Source: Jacaranda mimosifolia
Lineage: Eukaryota; Streptophyta; Magnoliopsida; Lamiales; Bignoniaceae
NCBI GenBank assembly: GCA_018894105.1
Contig: CM032127.1
Location: forward strand, 35,112,760 to 35,176,759
Length of the DNA: 64,000 bases
Reading direction: 5' to 3'
Part shown: positions 58,639 through 64,000 of the stretch, piece by piece
How positions within the stretch are numbered: the stretch's first letter is position 1
Layout: each line of letters opens with the position of its first letter
The notes under the pieces: model-generated
Database searches by the model: none
Told to the model about the DNA's origin: nothing
The model's input: the letters and a program-made list of their open reading frames with translations, nothing else
Made by a program: the position numbers and the translations under genes

Positions 58639-59797
58639 TGAAAGATGGTGTAAGCCAAGGGTCTAATTTAAGACACTTAAAAACTGAAAATAACTTGAAT
58701 TACACCTCCACAAGGATCTTAATTCATGCCTATAAAATAGATCAAGGTCATATAATTACCTTTCAAGAAAAGTCCAACCAAAACTTGAAGATGTGCTTCA
58801 TTTCCCGATGAGCATAGTAAGGTGTGATCAACTCTTGACTAGGCAAATCACCTCCGCTTTGAGTCAAATCTGGACCAAAATTTTGACAACTCCTTGGAGA
58901 ATGTCCAGTAAAAAATCCAACTCCAAATAATTTCGGCAAGGTAGCAAACAGAGTCTAGAAAGTTGCTATTGGAATAGAGGATCACCAAAAACAAGCAATC
59001 TAAAAGTCTTACCTCTAATGTGAAAGTTCACGCACTAATGGACAGTCGTTTTCTTCCTAGTTCAGCTGGAAAAACCAAGAAGTAAACAAGTGGATAATGA
59101 AGGCCGAAAAGTGAGGGAGGGAGGTGAAGAAGGTGTGAAGCCTCAACTCATGAGAGAATCACAAAATTGGAGGGAAATTTTGGATCTAAAAATTAGATCT
59201 TAATGCTTGCAAAATTCATGTGTCGGCCGCCCCTCTCTATATCTATATATAGAGGAAGGATGGTGTGATGCCAAGGTGGTATAACACCTTTCTCAAGGAA
59301 GGGGCACCACATGTCATGCCAACTTGTGGATTTGAATTTCATTTGTAGTCTTCATTTCATCCTATGAAATATCATCCAAATAAATTCAAACTCGACACCA
59401 AATGAACTCTTCATTTGAAATTTCCCTCTAAAATTATTTCTTCACTTTAATTAAATTAAACACTTTAGTTTAATTAAACTTTAACTTAACTTTTAAGTCA
59501 ACTAACTTAACCCTTTAAGCTAGTAATTATTAACTCAACTCTTTAAGATAACTTGTCCAATTGATATTCATGTCCCACCAAATTAAATTAACACTTATTT
59601 TAATTGGTCTTAATTTAACTCCTTAAATTAATTAGATCAATTTAACAATTAAATTGATCAAGTTAAAATGACTAAAAATTGCATCAACCATAACCTTCAA
59701 TTTTTGATCACTAGGAATCTTTCTAACACTTAGAAAATTCCTTTCATCAAGTAGAATTTCCAATTGACTTTTGTGTGTGACCTATTAAGTTCTACTG
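58639..59797 (-). repeat. G: 5' LTR, first segment
   Basis: tgaaagatggtg onward, including the promoter (59233-59288) and the U3 hairpin array (about 59450-59745). Interrupted after tactg by solo LTR I; resumes at 61963. Confidence 0.92.
59233..59288 (-). promoter_or_regulatory. G 5' LTR core promoter
   Basis: CTCTCTATATCTATATATAGAG and inverted repeat GGTGTGATGCCA / TGGTATAACACC (one wobble and one mismatch). Confidence 0.66.
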
Positions 59798-61957
59798 TGA
59801 AAGTAAGTAATGCACCAAAATCCAATAATAAAACTTCAAAAGCTTAAATAAACTAGTTCTTTACAAGCTAACAAGGATCTAATCATGCTAGGCATTTAGA
59901 TTTAGGTGCAGAGGTACCCTGAATAGCAAATTTCGAAGGAGAAAATGGGGAACTCCTCACCAATCCAGAATCTGCAAGACAACGTCGTAGCAGGAAGATA
60001 GCAACTTTTTCCTTGGTTAAAATTCTCCAAAAATCACCAAAAATTTGAAAAATTAGGATAAAAAAACCTTCTAGATCTCTTAGAAAAAATTCATCAAATC
60101 CTTACTTTGTTTCAATGGATCTCCAAAGCTAGCAAACCAAGTGTGTTGTCTCTATTGTGATAATCCACACACCAATTGAACTTTCAATTTCCCCTCACTA
60201 TAAGTTGGAGTAAGAGAGGAAAAAAGCAATGGTGGAGGCCAATTTGAGGTAGGAGAAGAAGAAACAAAGCAAAGCTTCAACACATGATATAATGCTTGGA
60301 GAGAGTTTTGGAGGGACTTGTGAAAGATTCTAATCTTCACACTTATGATGCTTAGTAGCCGACCCTCTCTCACCTTTATACCTATATATAGAGAGAGGCT
60401 AGTGTAATGTCAAGGTGGCATCACACTTTCTCAAGGGGGGTGGCCACTTGCCTTGCTAAGGTGGCAAATTCAAATTCAAACATAATTTAAATTTGAGTGC
60501 ATTTTAATTACATTTGAAATCTAATTTTAAATTAATTAAGATGCTAATTCAAATGAACTTTTCAATTGAATTTTTCCTCAAAAATGTATTCTTTTCTTTA
60601 ATTAAATTAAACACTTTAATTTAATTAATTAACCTTTGACTTAACTCTTAAGTCAAACAAGCTTAACTATTAAGCTTAGTTTTGTTAACTCTTTAAGTTA
60701 ACTTGACCAATTGATGATCATTTGGCGCCAAATAATTAACTCATTAATTATTGGTTTAATTTAACACTTAAATTAATCAAGCCAAAATTGACTTTCAAAT
60801 TTGACACCTCAAAAATCTATTCCATGGAGCAATTTTCTAATACTTAGAAAATTCCTCCATTAACTGGGAAGCTAATTAGCTTTTATGTGACCTAATAGGT
60901 TCTACCCTTTATTGGACATTGACTCACAACTTCTTGCGACTTTTGAATATTTTATATTCATTTTAGTTTAAAACACTTTTAAACTAATCGAGTCAATTCA
61001 ATTAATCTCATTAATTGAAAAGTACCCAATCTCCATGGTCGATGTCCAACATCAAGCCCACGGAGGCCAACTAATTGGCCAAAATAAATGCTTTCGGAGA
61101 ACCATTGTAGCTCTGCGCTTACCATACAAATATGGTCCTTCTATCTCCTATCTCTCGAAAAAGGCCTATGGCAAGATATTTGTTGGTTCCTTAATAGTCT
61201 CGATACTATGATTTATTCTTAATGTTCGATTCCATTATATGACCTCATCTTTGGAAAATTCCTTTTTCAAATTGTCATGCCGCCTTGTGCAAGGATTTCT
61301 TGGAATCAACCATTATAAAAACATAGAAGATGTACTCGTCCTTCACAAAAATGAGGACTTGGATTCTATCTTGAATCTCACAAACCTTCATGTTCAGTAG
61401 CTTATGCCCGACCTCAACCAGAAAGGCTTGCTAAGTGACCAAGGAAAAGTCAAAGCATAAGGGCTAAACATAAGGTTACCATGGATCTTCAGGTCAGAGG
61501 ACTAATAATATGCACTAGCGTAAGCTGGAAAACTTGCTACTACCAACTTGCTTGGCTATCTAGTGGATTCTCCGGTGTATCTTCAGTGCCTTGTTCTCTA
61601 ACAAGCACCCACTAACATGCACCTATATCTCATATGGTTGCTTATGGAACGGAGCAATATCCAACTCTTGAATTTATGCTTTGTTATCGCAAGTCTATCT
61701 GGATCTTAAATGCCCCGGCTCATAAGATCCTATCACTTGAAAGATTTAAGTTCACGATCGTGTAAGACTTATTCCATGGTCACCGAACCAAGTCCTATAG
61801 TCATGAGTGATCTAAGGGCTTCATTCAAATGCGAGTGAGGTAATAAAGAGCATAAGATGAAATGGCCATATAAAGAATATCATTCAATCAAGATTGTTTT
61901 ACAAGAATATAGCTTTATAAGGCCAATCCTATTAGCTTGCTGGGCACTATTCCAATG
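59798..61957 (-). mobile_element. I: solo LTR in 5' LTR of G
   Basis: 2160 bp, tgaaagtaagta to TATTCCAATG (CAACA decayed to CAATG), with perfect TSD tactg (59793-59797 and 61958-61962). U3 hairpin array about 60600-60855. Confidence 0.93.
60375..60427 (-). promoter_or_regulatory. I core promoter
   Basis: TTATACCTATATATAGAGAG with inverted repeat AGTGTAATGTCA / TGGCATCACACT. Confidence 0.62.
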
Positions 61958-61962
61958 TACTG

Positions 61963-62994
61963 TTCATTGGACAAGGGCTTACAACTCATATGACTTTAGA
62001 ATATCAAATATTCACATTAGTTTAGACTTCTTTAAACTAATTGACTCAATTTAATTAATCTTTATTAATTGAAGAATACTGAATCTCTATAGTCGACATC
62101 CAACCTCATGACCATGGAGCCCAATAATTGGCTGAATAAATGTTTTTAGCGAACCATTCTAGTTCAATGCGTACCATGCAAATACGGTCCTTCCGTCTCC
62201 TATCTCCATGAAAGAGACCTAGCATAAGATATTTGTTGGCTCCTTAATAGCTTCGATACTATACATCTATTCTCAATGTTCGATTCTAGTTTATGACCTT
62301 ATTTTTGGAAAACTCTTTTTCCAAATTATCATACTGCCTTAGCCAAGGACTCATTAGAATTGATCATTATTAAACACATAGGAGATGTACTCATCCTTCC
62401 CAAAGATGAGGAGTCAAATCCCATCTTGGATCTTATAAACCTCCATGTTTAAGTAGCTCACACCCAATCACAACCCGAACTACCCACTAGGTGACCAAGG
62501 ATGAGTCAAAGTAGGAGGACCTAAACATAAGATTACAATGGACCTCAGGTCAAAAGACTAATTATATGCATTAGAGTAAGCTGAAGAAGTTACCACTGTC
62601 TACTTGCCACTACGACTGTCTAGTGGATTCTATAGGCAGGCCTCCAGTGTCTTGTTCTCTAACAAGCACCCAGATCTCATATGGTTTGCTCATGGAATGG
62701 AACAACATCTAACATTTGGATTGTGCATTGTTAGTGCAAGCCTGTTTCATGAGATTCTATGACTCAGGATATTTAAGATCATGACTGTGTAAGGCTTATT
62801 CCATGATTACCACCTAGTGCGTGACCAAGTCCCGTAGTTTTGTGTGATCTAAGGTCTTCCACCAAATGCTAGTGAAGAAGCATAAGCATAAGATAAAGAT
62901 GTCCATTTACAAAGAATATCATTCAATCAAGATTGTATCACCAATGAAGTAGTTTACATGCCAATCTTATTGGTTGCGGGGCACCATTCCAACT
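61963..62994 (-). repeat. G: 5' LTR, second segment
   Basis: Continues from ttcattggac to CCATTCCAACT (normally CAACA) at 62994. With the first segment it makes a 2191-bp LTR. The next bases agtag would be G's TSD; the left partner is not present because G is truncated on the left. Confidence 0.88.
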
Positions 62995-63235
62995 AGTAGC
63001 TCATGCTCAATCACAACCCGAATGACCCACCACGTGGCCAAGGATGAGTCAAAGCATGAGAACTTAAACACAAGGTTACCATGAATCTTCAGGTCAAAGG
63101 ACTAATTATATGCACTAGTGTAAGCTGGAGAACTTGCCACTGTCGATGTGCCTTTTTGGCTATCTAGTGGATTCTCCTAGCGGGCCTTCAGTGCCTTGTT
63201 CCTTAACAAGCACCTACTAATATGCACTTATATCT
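62995..63235 (-). repeat. J: minus-strand LTR fragment hosting G and K
   Basis: LTR text starting agtagctcatgctcaatc (compare 30826 onward) and stopping at tatct, where LTR K begins. Its other parts were removed or lie beyond K. Confidence 0.82.
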
Positions 63236-64000
63236 TGAAAACAAGTAAAGCACTAGGATCCAATAATTCAAACTTCAAAAGCTAAAATTAACTAGTGCTA
63301 CACAAGGAAACAAGGATATCAACATGCTTATGATTTAGATTTAGATGGAGAATAACCTTGATTATTGAAAATCCAAAGGAATGATGAAAAACACTTCTTT
63401 AATCCAGAAACTATCACACAACGGCATATGGGATTGGATGCAACTTTTGCCCAATCCAAACTCCTCTGAAGATTTTGGAAACATTATAGTACCTTCTAAA
63501 CTCCTTGATGAAGCTAATATAAAAAATTCAGCCCAAAAACCTTTAGGGAAGTGCTCGAAAAAAATCGCCAAGCAAACTGCCCTGATAGTGGATATTCCAA
63601 ATACAAGCAATCTAAATATCTTGCTTTAACAATATGATCCACACACCAATGCTAGATCCTAATCTCCTTGTTATTAGCTGGAAAACACAAAGGAGATTTA
63701 TAGAAATGGAGGCTTGATTTGAGGTAAGAGAAGAAGAGAGGAAGTGGAGCTTCAACACATGAGGTAACACTTAAGATTTTGGAGGGAAAATGTGAACGAA
63801 TCTAATTCTTCACAAGGAGCATGAATTGACTGCCTCTTTCACCCTTTATATATCTATATAGAGTAAGGATAGTATGATGCCAAGGTGGCATCACACCTTT
63901 CTCAAGGTGACTACAACTTGGCCATGTAAGTTGGCAACTTGCAATTCAAATTTGAATTTTGTGTGCATTGAAATTTCATTTGGAATTTAATTTTAAATTA
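63236..64000 (-). repeat. K: minus-strand LTR entering the right edge
   Basis: Starts tgaaaacaagtaaagcactaggatcc, the reverse complement of the family LTR end, with tatct (63231-63235) as the visible TSD copy. Continues past the window. It is closest to A's 3' LTR. Confidence 0.87.
63845..63897 (-). promoter_or_regulatory. K core promoter
   Basis: TTATATATCTATATAGAG and inverted repeat AGTATGATGCCA (63871-63882) / TGGCATCACACC (63886-63897). Confidence 0.65.

Noticed and set aside
1..64000. Host protein-coding gene, tRNA or rRNA
   Set aside because: Almost every base can be assigned to LTR, leader or gag-pol of the one copia family; nothing else with coding or structural-RNA character was seen.

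Overview
The window looks like a block of plant (angiosperm) intergenic heterochromatin made of one family of Ty1/copia LTR retrotransposons inserted into one another. I see no host gene, tRNA, rRNA, CRISPR array or prokaryotic feature. Family signs are LTRs of about 2.2 kb ending TG...CA, 5-bp target-site duplications (TSDs), a primer-binding site like TGGTATCAGAGCC (initiator tRNA-Met), an untranslated leader of about 2 kb, and a gag - protease - integrase - reverse transcriptase - RNase H order. From memory of the family, LTR length, leader length and integrase/RNase H wording are closest to the Angela/BARE-1-like group of the Tork clade; this lineage call is an inference. The species cannot be named.

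Left array (1-41957). A plus-strand element D starts left of the window. Its leader is broken by a minus-strand LTR (L0, to 3314), which itself holds a plus-strand solo LTR (N, 656-2882). D's gag-protease (3614-5055) is separated from its integrase (31414-32167) by a minus-strand, internally deleted element C (5056-31408, TSD tggag on both sides). Two complete plus-strand elements sit 27 bp apart in C's left LTR: A (5616-14651, TSD gaatc) and M (14684-24722, TSD tgctt/tactt). C's other LTR (29164-31408) keeps the uninterrupted version of that site. Element E (plus, 32168-41957) cuts D's integrase; its two LTRs and flanks do not match, so it is probably a recombinant.

Right array (42513-64000). 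A truncated plus LTR (P, 41958-42512) abuts a minus-strand element G. G's integrase is cut by complete element F (minus, 42540-52553, TSD ctttg/cttta) and by solo LTR H (52871-55104, TSD ataag). G's 5' LTR is cut by solo LTR I (59798-61957, TSD tactg). G lies in a minus LTR remnant J, which is cut by LTR K at the right edge.

All coding regions are broken by stops, frameshifts or lost catalytic residues. The cis-acting parts show more organisation: an array of AT-rich hairpins with a GAG loop in U3, a covarying inverted repeat beside a palindromic TATA box, and a leader with four repeated hairpins, a GTGGTGCAC stem and a GC-rich island. These are the main candidates for a previously undescribed signal.
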